DNA of 64,000 nucleotides from Cryptomeria japonica (taxonomy: Eukaryota > Streptophyta > Pinopsida > Cupressales > Cupressaceae): NCBI RefSeq assembly GCF_030272615.1, contig NC_081406.1:192331891-192395890 (forward strand). The letters are read 5' to 3'. The translations under genes and the position numbers were made by a program. The notes below the pieces were generated by a model. The model did no database searches. It saw only the letters and a program-made list of their open reading frames with translations, and had not been told where the DNA came from. This document shows, piece by piece, positions 44,704 through 58,256 of this stretch (position 1 is the stretch's first letter; every line of letters begins with the position of its first letter).

Positions 44704-46010
44704 GAGTGTTCAGCTCCCATGTCTTTTTTCTATTCATCAACATCCAATTTACAAATCAACTATGTATGATGATTAAAGATTTCATAGGTACCAAGAACCA
44801 ATGGTTCTATGGAACCTTTGACCACTTGTTTCTCCCTTAGAAAAATAATGGATAAAATGGTTGAAGGTTCCATAGGAACCAAGAACCACTAGTTCTTTAT
44901 TCCCATGGTACCCTCAATAGAGGAATGTGAGAAGGCAATAAGAAAAGAACCTAAAAAGGAAAGAAAAAGGAGAGATGAGGCTTTGACACTTTCATTTATT
45001 CTCAAAAACACTCAAAGTATCGATAGTTCTTATTGGAATTTAAATGATCAACAAAGGAAGAGAATGCCTACGATACTTAATTTTTAGTGTGTAGAAGTCT
45101 CAAAGGCATGTTTTTTGCACCACCCTCTCCATCTACTCACAACTATGGCATTGTTTTACACAACCAGTAGAAGTAAATGTAGATATTTTCCTTCCATATG
45201 TTGCATACATTTTGGGCGAGATTGGTCCTCAACTATGCATTTTACAAATATGAATAGCAAAATGATTAAGGTTACACCTTATTTCTATTATAACATGATT
45301 TTGATCCTTTTAGAGATAGATTGATTTTGTGGTGGTTTTCAAATGCCACAGAAGTTGAAGGCATGATCCATTGATACTATGTCTAGTTCACTAAAAAATT
45401 ACAAATCCATAGAATAGAAGAAGACTAGTATTATATGAGATTTAATTGTAAAATGTCTCTCTATAATTATTTATGTATTTAGGAAGATTTCTCAATCTCA
45501 ATAAGGTAATTTCCTTTTCCACAATTGTTGAATGAATACATAATCTTGAGTAGGATGAAAGTATAATTTGTTCTAAAAATGTTGCAACACTTACAATGAT
45601 CTTTCTCACTTTATGTATGAATAAATGCAATTGTATTTTGGATCATTGATTATACTTTGTTGCAAGATTTCATATTCATTATTGTATGTAAATTTATGAT
45701 TTCATGTTCTTCTTTTCATTTTTTTTTCTCTTCTCAATGCCCTGTGACTTTGTACCCAATCAACAAGAACTTGTTTGAAACCATTCACTAATTTCATAAT
45801 ATCATTTATCAAAACATAAAATAGTAGTATAGGAGTAGGAGTAGTTTTGTGCATCCATAACCTCATATTATAATAAAAAATTTATCATTGAGAGAGCCTC
45901 AAATGAATCTATTGCATGTGGGATATGCTTGCATATTTATATTAGCTATATATGATTTTCAAGGTAGCTAGTTTTACTTGGTTCAATGATAGTTGCATGG
46001 AGATTGGGTT
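44704..46010. other. noncoding AT-rich DNA
   Basis: No gene recognised. AGGAACCAAGAACCA and related words recur near 44790-44890. Confidence 0.5.
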
Positions 46011-47379
46011 TGGCTTGTTGGCAATAGCAAGAAAGGAAAACTGAGAAGGGGGGGGATGAATTAGTTTTCACCGGATTAAACAAATTAAGCACAATGTATG
46101 ATTTGATCGACTGCAACAAAAAGAAAGATAACAACAATAACTGGAACACACATAACGCCAATATTTTTGACGTGGAAAACTTGGTTAAGGGAAAAACCAT
46201 GGTGGGAACCTACCCACAATGAGATGATACTCTACAGTAGTATGTGTAAATATTACAATGGGGAGTGCACATGCATTCAGGCACACTCCCTAGAGATCAT
46301 TACTCAAATTACAATGACCCAGAAGGCTACAACCCTCAAAGAAGGTTCACTACCTTACAAAGAAATTCAAACTACAATCCGAAAAAGATGAACTGCAAAA
46401 ATAGCATCTGCTAATGCCCGATGACAGTTCTGGTTAAGCTCATATGTCTTCCCTTCACCAATCTCTTCTCAACACACCATAGCGAAAGATGAATTCACTT
46501 GATCGAACATATACCAGTCTCTGATAATGCAGACTCAACAACAACACCTCACCAAACCACCAATTACACCCATTTATTCAAATCATCAACCTTGACTACA
46601 AGGTCGGCCAAACCCTTAACACCTAATTACAAAATTACATCACACAATACATAAATAAATCATCGGACCAATACAATGTCATAAACAACATAGCATGGAC
46701 CTAAATCAACTCCTCAAACACACATCACCACTGGAAATCTCGCCAAGATCAACTGCAACACGTTACACCACCAAAAATGTCGCATAACACGAAGAATATC
46801 ACCAAACCCATAAGATCATCAAGAACATGAACAAAAAATAATGGAGACGATCAAAACAAATAGGACATTATTAGGAAACACTAACAAGCACATTAGAACC
46901 ATTTGCAATAGCTGCACCAACACCACTTAATCAAATCTTCATCGATCAACACGTTAACACTCAAGAACACTTAACAACAACAACTCGGGTAAGAAAGATA
47001 GCTTGTGGAGAATCAAATCACGAACCATTTGAAACTAAGATACACACGAACATCCCAAACACTCTCTCAAATTCACAACACACGATATGATCATACCGAA
47101 GCACAACGGATCAAACACCAGGACACTACAATACTGAATATTGAAAACCAATCTCCATGCCGGAATCCTCAACTTGATCAAATCATCACATAGCATCATG
47201 GAATCAATAAAGAATAAAGTATCTCTAGTTGATTCAGCATAGCAAATAGATAAACCAACCACATCAACTCACTACAATCACCGGATCATCAAAACATTTC
47301 TCTGCAACACCAAAACATAGGAATATGTTGACATCAATGACAACAACATATCCTAGCAGCAACAATATCCAACATGGCT
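46011..47379 (+). mobile_element. solo LTR (1359 bp) with TGGCT target duplication
   Basis: The unit begins TGTTGGCAATAG (46016) and ends ATATCCAACA (47374), giving TGTTGG...CCAACA ends, and is flanked on both sides by TGGCT. Inside are GAAGGGGGGGATGAATTAG, ACGTGGAAAAC and GGGAAAAACCATGG, a motif order widespread in plant repeats. Frames in it are chance frames. Strand is arbitrary. Confidence 0.85.
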
Positions 47380-47439
47380 ATCATTTAATTCTTTTTTATT
47401 CATTATGAATGATCTCAATATATGTTAAGGTATACCACT

Positions 47440-47620
47440 AGGATACCCTCTCGACTCTAAGTTGAGCTTGAAGTATAGGAGATATAACCCACTCTTGTAG
47501 AGATAGCTTACATTTATCTATAGTTCTATAGATGAACCAATTTTTCTCACTTGTTGAAAACCCTAGCCTTGTGAGTGGGTTATGATTCTAGGAAATGGAG
47601 TAGTATTTTTAAGACCTAAT
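47440..47620 (+). repeat. LTR-like fragment, inverted copy of 51150-51345
   Basis: CTAGGATACCCTCTCGACTC, AAGTTGAGCTTGAAGTAT and CCACTCTTGTAGAG match the reverse complement of 51270-51345 at roughly three bases in four. Similarity fades beyond. Confidence 0.6.
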
Positions 47621-47699
47621 AGGTCTCACTGGGACATTAATTCTTTGTTAATACAAGGGAAGACCTGAATTCAAACTATACCTTGACATAGTAACTATA

Positions 47700-50303
47700 A
47701 AAACACTAACCTTAATTTCGATTCTCATTTATATCAATCCATTAAATTCCAATGACATCAAATAGTTCCATGTCAACCCAAACAACATTCATATATGACC
47801 TCAACTTCTTTCCCTTAGTTACAAATATGTCTTTCACCTATTATACTAATAAATTTGAATTTTTATGAATATTCAAGCACTTAATACCAAGTTTATGAGC
47901 TACATTCAATGTCAAGAATAGGTCCTTATATGTACCAATTTTATTAGCACATTAGAAGACAAACTTGAAGTGAAATTTACACTTTTCACTATTTAGATAT
48001 ACCAAAATAATACATGTGTGTTGCTACCTTGCCTTGAGAAAGCACCACCAAATAACATGGTCCAAAGACTATCACTAATCTCCTTATCAACACTTGGTGG
48101 AGTGAGAACATCTTCTTCAATCTCAACCTCATAACAATAACCTATCATGTGATTAATGCATGTATCAAACAGACTTACCTCATTGGGGGTGACTTGTATC
48201 AATCTTCAATATTATCATGGAGCCTCTATTCCTTGTGCAAGTTTACATTCTCACCATGCAAAGGTATTTTTGCATAAGATAAATCCATTTATATAACCCA
48301 CTAATATATGCTACCTAATTTTTGGATAACAACATAATTTAGGAGGGAAATCTACCACTATGATATTCATAATAAAAACCTTGTTCAAGTAGGTAGCTAG
48401 TTGGAATTCTACATTTCCGACCAAGCCAATTAAATTCACTTCTTGAGAATCCATAAAAAAATATCTTTTATAGGATTTTGACACAAATAGATCAAGTTCA
48501 TTCATTATTGGAAATGACATGACATTACTAGATGCACATAAACCAAGTATGTAGTTACGGGGAAGCCAACCATAGATGATCAAAGTGGTATAAAAAGGGT
48601 TTACAATCAAGTAATTGTTCACCACCAAAGCACCACGATATACATCCACAATCTCCTCCTTCTCTATCTTTTCTTCTTCATTTGGGGTGCTAGTTGTTTA
48701 TTCAAGCACAGAAATATAATGAGAGATAAATCACTTGACCTATTCTCTAGAATCCAAGAGTCTCAGATAATGGTAAACAAATCCTTACCTAGATCAAAAT
48801 ATGTTCAACATCAATTAAAGTATATGTTGGCAAAGGCATACACAATGTTGGTATCTTCATTTATATTTGCAATGTAGGGTCCCACTTGAGTTGATGAATA
48901 ACTATATTATCTCTTACCGCCTTTCTATTTTTAAAATCTTATGGCATGTGGTTTGGTAATATCTCCTTACATTTTTTGCATTCCTTGACATTAGAAAACT
49001 TTTCGTTGGGGACAAGAGTACCACTTATTTATTCATGCTAGTTTTGGACCTTGGGTACATGTTCTTCTTTACCTTTTGCAACTCTAGAATTTATTTTATC
49101 AACAACTGTCTTTGCCAAGATCTTTTGTTCATCCTTACCACTCACCTTCTACTTACCAGCATTAACCCTTAGAACTATCACACTTGATCTATTAGCTCAC
49201 TACCCCAAGACCAAGACAAAGTTATTCCTTAGTTGATAACCACCTTATAACTATATAGCTATTGCATCAATGAGGGCCTTGATGTTCTCATTCTCTTGTA
49301 TCTTTGTTGCATGAGAGCCTTCAAATTCTCAAAGTCATGAGCATGAAGTTGATATTGTTGCTCATTATCTTTACATTCACATTAAAAATTTGGTCACTCA
49401 AAATAAGAATATCACGACACATTTCATTATTTTCTTGACCATAGAACAATTCATTAAACTAGTTAATTTTGTTCTAACAATACTCAACACCATCATCCTC
49501 ATTTGGAAATTATTCCCCTCAACTTGAAAAGAGAGTGCAACTATAGAGTTCAAAGTATCATGAGGGAAAAATCAATACTTGCACCATAACTTATCCTCCT
49601 AGTAATTCGCATGCTCCATCCTTAAGGCATTAGGTGTGTATTTTTTATGTTGTAAAAAAATTGCATATATTGGGGTAGCCTACTTATCATTTTATTGTGG
49701 TCTTTTGGACCAATTTGTGTTGTATGGCTTATTGTGAAATCGTTACCTTTAATTGGAATGTGTAGAACCACCATGAGGTGGAATCCCCTTCTCATTCAAT
49801 GCAACCTTATAGGATAAATCTTTCATGACTTCAATTTCTTTATCCAGTTTATCCTCAATTGAGAGAGGTTTACTCAATGTAGTCATATCCAATTGTGACA
49901 ACTTTACATCAACCCTTTTCAGTTATTCATCAAATGCCCTCATATTTTTCTTAATATTTATGGAAGTGGTATAGGCCTTCCCAATAGTTTAAGGATTCTT
50001 ATCTCTTAAACAATATTGTCTATTAAAATTAAAATCACCATAATACAATATAAGACATGTTAATTCATTGGTTTTGAGATTTTGAGATACCTTTCTCATA
50101 GTCAAGATTAACTTATCATTTAGGTCTATCAACATCTTGTTGATGCTCTTCTTGATGGTGGTTATCTTATGAATGACAAGCTTTGGGTTAATCATATACC
50201 CATAATGCATTATGAATGCATCCAAGAAATCATCCCAAGAAGATACACTATTGTCACAAAGATTCTTGAACCACTCTTGCATTTTCCTCAAGAGGGTGCA
50301 CAA
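47700..50303 (-). pseudogene. decayed gypsy gag-protease-RNase H remnant
   Basis: Read on the minus strand, 50303-49989 has a Retrotrans_gag segment (EWFKNLCDNSVSSWDDFLDA). Near 49790 is LNEKGIPPHGG, usual in the gag C-terminal part. At 48649-48311 a retropepsin-like domain keeps LCASSNVM (for DSGASSNVM, so the catalytic Asp is lost) and NIIVVDFPPK. From about 48110 to 47700 an archaeal-like RNase H reads LWTMLFGGAFSRQGS (normally FDGA), then LNVAHKLGIKCLNIH and MNVVWVDMELFDV, with many stops and shifts. No RT was seen between protease and RNase H, and the element appears truncated at the left. It is not functional. Confidence 0.7.
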
Positions 50304-51042
50304 ATAAATTCATCATTACATTCTTGTCCTCAATTCCATGCTCATATACATGATACTAATCAAGTACCTTAGGTGCTCTTCTCCCATGACTTCATTGTTT
50401 CCTTGAAATTTTCTTTCTAATTGCATTTGAAATTATTCCCTAGTTATAAATATTTTTATGCATTTCATGCTAATTACCCACTTGTTGATAAAATTGGGTA
50501 TGACCTTGAGTTAACTAATTAATTTTAGCTTGAATTTATTTATTCTCCCCTTCACTTGATCAATAAATTCTAAATATTCATCCAAACGTATTTCTTATTC
50601 ATTGGCCTCATTTTATATTTGTTGATTAACATAATGAAAAGTCTGATCAAATTGAGATCTTTGGGAACTTATATCTTGGTTGGACATGCCATATATTCTA
50701 TTATCTACATCTTCAAATCAACCCAAATTTGTTCTACACCCATCAAAAAAAAAAAATTTCTCAAGTTATACTCATCAACATTTATCTCTCCTTTTGAGAA
50801 ATTGATTTGTTGATTCATCATAAGTATACTAGTATTGATCTTTTGGGTCAAGAAAGGCATTACCTCTTCTTGAGATACTCACTTTCTCTTGTTTGTTTTT
50901 TCATGTATTTTGTCCATCCTTTGTTTTCCACTTAGCACATTGATTTATTGCATTAATTGGATCACCTCCTTATGCAGGTTGATATGCATGTTGTCTTGTT
51001 CTCTCTATGGTGTTAAAACACTTTTTCTAGGCTCTTACAATA

Positions 51043-51051
51043 GAGTCGCCA
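51043..51051 (-). promoter_or_regulatory. primer-binding site of the decayed minus-strand gypsy element
   Basis: The minus strand reads TTTTAGAAATGGCGACTC; TGGCGACTC is a common gypsy primer site. It places the 5' LTR of the gag-bearing remnant to its right, starting at 51061 in plus coordinates. Confidence 0.65.
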
Positions 51052-51060
51052 TTTCTAAAA

Positions 51061-53567
51061 TGAAAGATGATAATTTTTTTAATTATATTATATAAACATA
51101 CACAATCCTTATGCTTTTATAATTACCTTCAAATATTTAATAGGCATTTTTCAAAAATGATGCCATTTTGTTTGGTCCCAAAATCATTGTTCCACTTCGT
51201 CAAACAAGATCTCAAGATCAAGTGGGTGAAATTAGTTCATTAACATAATAATGGAGGGTTTAAGTTTAACTCTACAAGGGTGGTTTTTCTCCCCAACACT
51301 TCAATCTCATCTTAGACTCAAGAGGGTATTCCTAGAGGTTGGAGTATAAAATGGACAAATGAAACTAGTAGAACTAAACCCATACTATAGATTCAACCCC
51401 AAAGTTGTCTCTAGGTTGACAATAAGTAGCTATATTATTGCCTCTATCTATCCAATTTAACACCTTCACAATGACTTGAAGGTGGGGATGACTTGCATGA
51501 TTAAAAAAAATTGACAAATATTATCGCTTGTATGCAATGACATTATGAACCATATAGAATAAAACTTTAAACTAAAGAAGATTTTAATGATTTGTTTTGA
51601 TTTGTGTGACTAGAGAAAATTCCCAAGAGAGTAGTGTTAATCTAATGGAAATAGAGTCATAGCTAATAGGAAGAGAAAGAGAGAGAAAATAACAAACAAT
51701 AATTGATCTACATAGTCAAATGTATCACTATGTATCATAACTAGTTTCACATTATTATTTATCTATCAATGAACTATTCAAATTTATATCAAACATGAAA
51801 TGATTTTCTAAAGGACATACAACATATTTAGAATATTTTCATATTCCTCAAAAAGTGTTTACATTCACAACAAGTGTGTTAAATAGAAAATTCTAAAAAT
51901 AGTATGTTTTCTAAATCTATTCATACATTAATGAAGACATAAAACTAAACAACAACAATATTACAATAACCTTTTTATTGTCTAACATTTCTCTTTTGTC
52001 CAAGTATAGCTACTATAAAAAAAATTGTGTGTGTTTTTTCCTTCAAGATTATTTTTCTACTATTTTTATGCTTTGGTACACTCTAATCCTCAAAATGAGT
52101 GCCCAAAACCTAGTAAAAGCATTCAATAGGGAAAAGCCATAGGTTGTGACACTTTAGCAATGTCAAATCCATGGCTAAGGGTGGATCCCACCCAAAACAA
52201 GTATCTGAAATCACATGATGGGTTGATCATTGAATTATGGTAGTTAGGAGGCCTTATGTACTCATGGAAATAGTTGGGAGTAAAAACCTAGATATTTATT
52301 TTTTGTGCCAAAAATCTCTTTCAAAAATGTGTTTCCGATTTTGGATGGGGTCAAGGCTCAAGACGGAACTAATCGTTGAGGCTAGGTGTGAGTGAGAACT
52401 TGGAACTAGAACCTTTATGTTTCATGTTCCAAGTTCCACTCAAGGTCCAAATTTTGATGAAGGAAACAATGGAGTGGGGAGAGGGAGTAGGTGAGGACAT
52501 GGAATTAGAACCTTTAGGTTCTAAGTTCCAAGTTCCACCCAAGGTTTGACTTTTAATATAGGAAATAATATAGTGAAAAGTGAGAGTGGGAGTAGGATGT
52601 AAGAGGAAAAAATAACGTAGGTTCTTGGTTCCAAGAGGGGCTTGACACTTGATAGGGACTAGGGTAATATTTGTGGGAATGGAGAGAAATGAGGACCCAA
52701 AACAATTGGTTCTAGGTCCTCATCAAGACTCAAGGCCTGAAAGGCACCGACAAAGGAAAAACAACCACCATGCGAAAAAGAATAAAAAAATCCATGGTGC
52801 TTAAATTTTGTTTCTTATATAAATAGAATATAGATTAAATCTATGAACTATCTAATTCTAGAGCCTTTGAATACTTGATAACTAACTCAATTGTGATTAT
52901 AAAAGTGACAATATAATTGATCATAATGCACTAATTTTATCATGTTTTTTTACCTATCATGCAAGATCCATTTCATGGATAAGATAGGTCATTATGAAGA
53001 CACTTACACACAAGTTGAAGATAATATAATTGCTTGTACAAGTTATGAGTTGTTAAATCAAACTTGAAAGGGAAGGAGGCTATTGTTTGAAGAGTAAGGA
53101 AGGCATCCCATGAAAGAAGAAGTTGTGGAGGTAGTGGGATACCCATAATAAAAAAATGATAGATATGAAATAGATATAAGATCTCAATAGTGGTAGGAAT
53201 GTCTATTTTGAATCCAAAACTACCTTGGATTGCAACATGATGATTATGTGGGAGCAACATTTGGTAGCTACAATTAGCCCTTAGGAAAGGCAATAGCTAG
53301 TAGATAATACCACACTTTCCCTTTCATTTCCATGACTACATCACAAAAAGGGACCAAATTTCCTCCATTTTTTGTTCCATTGGAGAACCAAAAGATCAAA
53401 TAAATGCATTCTCATTGTTTGAGACCCATGACAGCTTCTAGCTTTTCTACTAAAATGAGTTTTCAAATTTTTGTAACTCCATTATTATGTTCTAATAATA
53501 CATAATATTATTTTGTAGGACTTGCATCTCCTATATTATAGGAGAATGTTTAAAACTACTCATTTAC
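51061..53567 (-). other. probable 5' LTR of the decayed element, then noncoding DNA
   Basis: The LTR would begin at TGAAAGATGA (51061); its outer end was not found. No gene is seen. A tandem repeat occupies 52400-52740. Confidence 0.45.
52400..52740. repeat. about 100-bp tandem repeat, two to three copies
   Basis: GGAACTAGAACCTTTATG at 52402 and GGAATTAGAACCTTTAGG at 52501, each followed by TTCCAAGTTCCAC and CAAGG; a weaker third copy begins near 52615. Confidence 0.75.
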
Positions 53568-53572
53568 CTAGT

Positions 53573-54781
53573 GTAGTGTCATAAAATTGCAACCCTAGAA
53601 ATTTTTGATGCATTAGGGTCCTCGTGCATGTGAACTCGAATCCTCTACCCTGATTGGAGACCGGAGATTGCTCGGCTTGCGAAAACAACTTCTTCCTTGG
53701 CCTCTGCATCACCCCGACCGCATTCTGTCCTAGAGAAAGGGGTAGGATAGGTACATGGCGCCATTTTCCCCCCTTGGACAAGGGCGTGGTGCCCCTATCC
53801 TTGCCCTATTTTGGGGTAGGACCCTTCCTAGAGCATGCATTGTGGGTTGTGTCTCGGGTGGGAAACTCCCCCGATGTCGGCCCGTGATGAAATTAAAATC
53901 CACCAAACATGTATTTAAGGGGCATTCGTCCTCTCATTTGGATAAGTTCAATAAGTGAGATGAGTGGGAAATTCACAATCAATCAAGCATTCAAGAGCAT
54001 TCAAGCATTCTTTTCCAGCATTGAGCGTTCTCAAGTCTCCCTTCAAGGCTAGGTTTTGCACTCAAGTCAAGGATTCAACCATTGAAGAGGAGATTGATTT
54101 CAACATACAATTCCACACAAGCATTTCCATCAACATTGCTACTACAACCTCCCTTGAGGTGATTTACAATTCAGTCTTTCATTTACATCTACTTGCAAGT
54201 ACTTTCTTTCATTACTTGGTTAATTCCAAAACTGGGGTTTGACCTAAAGGCAAACCCCCAATCCCAACCCATTTTCCTCTATTTTTTGTGTGTAGGTTGT
54301 AGGTGCGCAGCTGTACTTTCAAATTCGGGCTTCATTTGTAGAGGCAGAAAAACCCTTTTCATTTCGCGGATTTTTCGGAGGACCGTGTACATTCCCGCCA
54401 CGGTTCGGGCAACTTTTCCTCAAATTCGCAGGGCAACTTCATCTCGACATATTATTGCCAAATCCAGGTGCATAGCTTCAGCCCATATTCTGATCTCAAG
54501 TTATAATCGATTCTTTGTCATTTTTGCACTACATAATTTAATCAAATTCCTTTCTAAATCAAACAAGGAAGAGGGGATAAACTTAGCATTCCCAAATCAT
54601 TCAGAATTCAATCTACTATCTTTGTGTGGAGAGATTGAATCTAGTGAATTATCTTCTCCCCCTTCCTAATGTAATGGTGAAAAGTGCTTGAATGGTAATC
54701 AATAGCGAAACTCTCATCTCTCTTTGATGGAAAGGGTAGTTTCCTTCTTGATCTATCATTCACCATTTACCCACCATTACA
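53573..54781 (+). repeat. 5' LTR of the gag-protease element
   Basis: 1209 bp. A TATA-like GTATTTAAGG at 53911 lies about 35 bp above the likely start. It carries an 11-bp extra stretch (TTTACCCACCA) near its end relative to the 3' LTR. Confidence 0.9.
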
Positions 54782-54783
54782 TT

Positions 54784-54800
54784 TTGGTGAACCCAACATC
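54784..54800 (+). promoter_or_regulatory. primer-binding site of the gag-protease element
   Basis: TTGGTGAACCCAACATC directly follows the LTR and shares TTTGGTGAACCC with the Tat primer site at 6104. Confidence 0.65.
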
Positions 54801-55995
54801 TTGCATGCTTTCCTTTGAACAACATTGCATATTATCCATTTACAAGTTTCAACTTTCTACAAACTTAATGGTTAATTCATTTAAAACCCTAGTTTTAAAA
54901 TTTAAAATTAAACTTGTGATTTATAAAAATTAGTTGTGGTTATCTTTGATCTGAAAATTATTTTGTTTGTCAAATTCAATTTCCTCATTGTCTTGTTCAA
55001 TTTGCAATTAAAATTTACAAATTTGAGAGGTTACTTGTTAAAACCCTAATTTTCAAAAATCATCTTGAACTTGCGCAAAAATTGGATTCCAATTTAATTT
55101 TCAAATTTCTGATTGTTCTTTGATTTGTCTTCAATCCTACAATTCAAATTTTCAATTTCCCCCCTTTTCCCAAAATTCAAATTTCAAAATTAAGTGGTTA
55201 GGTCATCAAACCCTAATTTTTAAAATTAATTAGATTTTGTGTGAATTTCAAATCAATTTTAGTTACATTCTGATTTCTAAACATTTTTCAAGTTGTCCCT
55301 ATCCATTAGGTTTGACCCTTTTCAAAATTGCAATTCAATTCCTCTTTTTCTTCAAAACCCTAATAGGGTCATATTTTCACATTTGTGCCTTCATTTTGCC
55401 CATCTAGAGATCGCAAAATTCACCAATTTTTTGGGGTTAGGTTTAAAATCATCGTAATATCCATCCTTGAAAAATTTCAAAAACAGTTGGTTGAGCCATG
55501 TGCGTTCCCACCACGATCCTCGGTTTTTTTCCCAAAATTTTGGAAGACTGTTATGACTGTATTTAATAGCCTAAATCCAAAAGATTGGTTGATTTTATCG
55601 ATTTTTGAACCCTCTAGAATCGAAAATACCCTCAAAATTCAACATTTCAACTTTCAAGAAAATTTTTAAATTAAGAGGTTAATTGTAGTCTGCCTTGATT
55701 TTAAAAATTATAATTTTAAAATTAAGTGGTATTCCCTTGGCCCTAATTTTAAAATTCCAATTTCCTTTCATTTTTGGAAATTGTGTCATCCTCTTCCTCC
55801 AACAAAGTTCAAATTGTGTAATCATTATTTTCTTGCATTTTGCATTATTCAATTTTGTAAACTTTGTTCTACAATTCAAAATTCAATTTTTCCCTTAGTG
55901 CATGAGTTTTACCACTATTAGTCCTACCTATCCCATCCTCATTAGACGAAGCATTAGAATTAAGGCATTAGGATCATACTTCCCATCCTATTCAT
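54801..55995 (+). other. AT-rich leader of the gag-protease element
   Basis: No coding signal; rich in AAATTTCAAATT-type words. No AGCGCT array is present. Confidence 0.6.
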
Positions 55996-57491
55996 GTGCC
56001 TCTTCACCCCATTGATGGATCCCATGATGAAGAAGAAGCTTTAACTAGGGTTTCTTTAGATCAACTTTTTGCATTGGACAATCAATTTGATAGCTTTCAA
56101 CAATGGATGTCCCAAGAATACCCTAATAGTGAATCTCTTCCATTAATTGAAGGTATTAAGTGCATGCTTCAAAGTGATCATAATGAAATTGATATATTGC
56201 ATGGAATTGTACATATTGTTGATTCTAATGTCATGCCTATCAAGAGTTATGCCAAAACTCTAGGTTACTCACAACCTTCAACACAAGTCAATTTATCTAT
56301 GCCTTTGACTAATCCTATGACTAGTATTCCTACTTTCACATCCAACATCATGGCTACTTCAACTCAAAACGTCATCCCTACAACCATAGGTCATGGGGGC
56401 AATCCCTCTTCTTCATTTAATCCTCCATCATTACCTATGACTTCCATACATGTTCCTCAACCAATCAGTGTGACACAAGGGGGCAATTCCTTCAACAACT
56501 TTATTCCTCCTTTAAGTGTCCCTTTTCCTACCCAATCATCACCTATGCCTACCTATCATAATGTCCCACCACCTTATTCTCAATACACGCCTTATTTCAA
56601 TAACATCACACCACCTTCCCAATAACCTATGTCTAACATTAATTCTTCCACCAAAATGACAATCAACAATCTTGCTCAAACCATGTCTTCCTTACAACAA
56701 CAAATTGCTTCTATGAGTCAATCCAAGTTTAGTGTGCCTACCTTTGATGTTGTGAGCCCACTTTCTCTTGATATTGTTAAATCCATGCCACCTAAACATG
56801 CGGAGATCCCTCAATTGGAACTCTATAATAGAAAAGGTGATCCTCTTACGCATGTCAAAACATTCCAAACCTTGTGTACTGATTTTGCTTATGATCAACG
56901 ACTGCTTGAAAAATTGTTTACAAGAACACTAAGAGATAAGGCCTTACAATGGTATTGTTCTTTGCATTCTTATTCTATCGCTTCCTTTCAACAACTAGCA
57001 AACGCTTTCATCCAACAATTTCAAAACAACATTGGTCCTAAAATCACTTTGACTGATTTAATGCATTGTAAAGAAGGTGTTAAAGAAAAGGTGACTGATT
57101 TCATTGGTAGATATAAGCATTTGTGTTCTCAAATATCTTTTCATGTGCCTGATAATGATATTCAAAGAATTTTCACTTCTAATTTACAAAAAGATATCAA
57201 GGAAAAGTTGCTTTTGTCTGAGTTTACTTCCTTTCCTTAGTTGTGCGTAACACTCCACAATTATCAACTGGTTGTGAGTCAAATGGAGCAATCCACTCCT
57301 CTGGCTCCGAGTGATAAGGGGGAGAGTGTTCAACAACTATTTGTGAAGTTCAAACCAACAAAAAGATTCATCAATTTCAATGATCCAATCAACAACAACC
57401 ATGTGAATGCTACAATAGGTGTGCCTTCTATTTCTAATTTTTTTCAAAGAGAAAGACAATTTACTCCTTTGAATGAATCTTTACATAGATA
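55996..57491 (+). pseudogene. gag: gag of the gag-protease element
   Basis: The reading starts at ATG 55996 or slightly upstream. The N-terminal 200 residues are Ser/Pro/Thr-rich. The capsid (Retrotrans_gag) region follows at 56750-57235 (EIPQLELYNRKGDPLTHVKT, LRDKALQWYCSL, FQQLANAFIQQF). TAA at 56623-56625 and TAG at 57238-57240 interrupt one frame; both could come from Gln codons by one transition. The frame ends at 57490-57492 and continues in the next frame. Capsid order is the same as in the Tat gag, consistent with a shared particle type. Confidence 0.82.
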
Positions 57492-58256
57492 ATGTCTCAG
57501 TTGTTGCACAGAAATGTTATCAAACTTCCTCCTATAAAACAAATTGATCCTTCCAAACTTGCATCTCCTTATTTAGATAACAATTCCTTTTGCCAATTTC
57601 ATCATCAACCTGGTCATGATACTGAGGAATGTTTTGCATTGAAAAATAAGGCTCAAGACTTTATTGATAACAATACTATATCTGTAGCAAGTGTGAATGA
57701 TAAAGGGAATAAATCAGTTGCTCCTCCTAATCAAAATTTTAATATTTTCACTGATCCCTTGCCATCCCATACCTCTAACGTTATTGAGATTGTGCCTAAT
57801 TCTCTCACTTTTGAAGAATTCACCTCTATGGCTCCAAACTTGGTTAATATGGTAGAAACACAAAATACACCTAAGGATCCTTGTATTACATTTGACCCTA
57901 GCGAGACCATTAGAGCACCCGATGGCCCTTTATACATAGTTGTAAAGGTTAAGGATATCCCTTGTCGTGGTACCATGATTGATCCCTCTTGCATGGTTAA
58001 TGTCATAACTAAAGAGTATCTTTTTACTTTACGATTACATAAACCACTTTATGATGCTTCTAATGTGGTTGGGAAGTTATTTGATGGCTTCTCTTGTCCT
58101 ACCATTGGCTCTATCACCATTCGTGTTGAAGTCCATACTCAATCCATGGATGTTGACTTTGTTATCATACCTTCTTCTGAGCAATTCTGTGTGAAGTTGG
58201 GCTATCCTTGGCTATCTTCCATGAAGGCTATTGCTTCTCCAATCCACGTGTCTTAA
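57492..58256 (+). pseudogene. gag zinc knuckle and retropepsin-like domain
   Basis: It opens with MSQLLHRNVIKLPPIKQIDP and a knuckle CQFHHQPGHDTEEC (C-x2-H-x4-H-x4-C), the same unusual form as in the Tat gag. The retropepsin-like domain at 57930-58256 keeps its frame (KDIPCRGTMIDPSCMVNVIT, FCVKLGYPWLSSMKAIASPI) but the active-site triplet reads DPS rather than DSG or DNG, so proteolysis is doubtful. A frameshift near 58245 separates it from the conserved strand CLKYPHNGEIIT in the next frame. Confidence 0.8.

Noticed and set aside
49051-50372. Plus-strand frames over the decayed gypsy element
   Set aside because: They are complements of minus-strand gag remnants.
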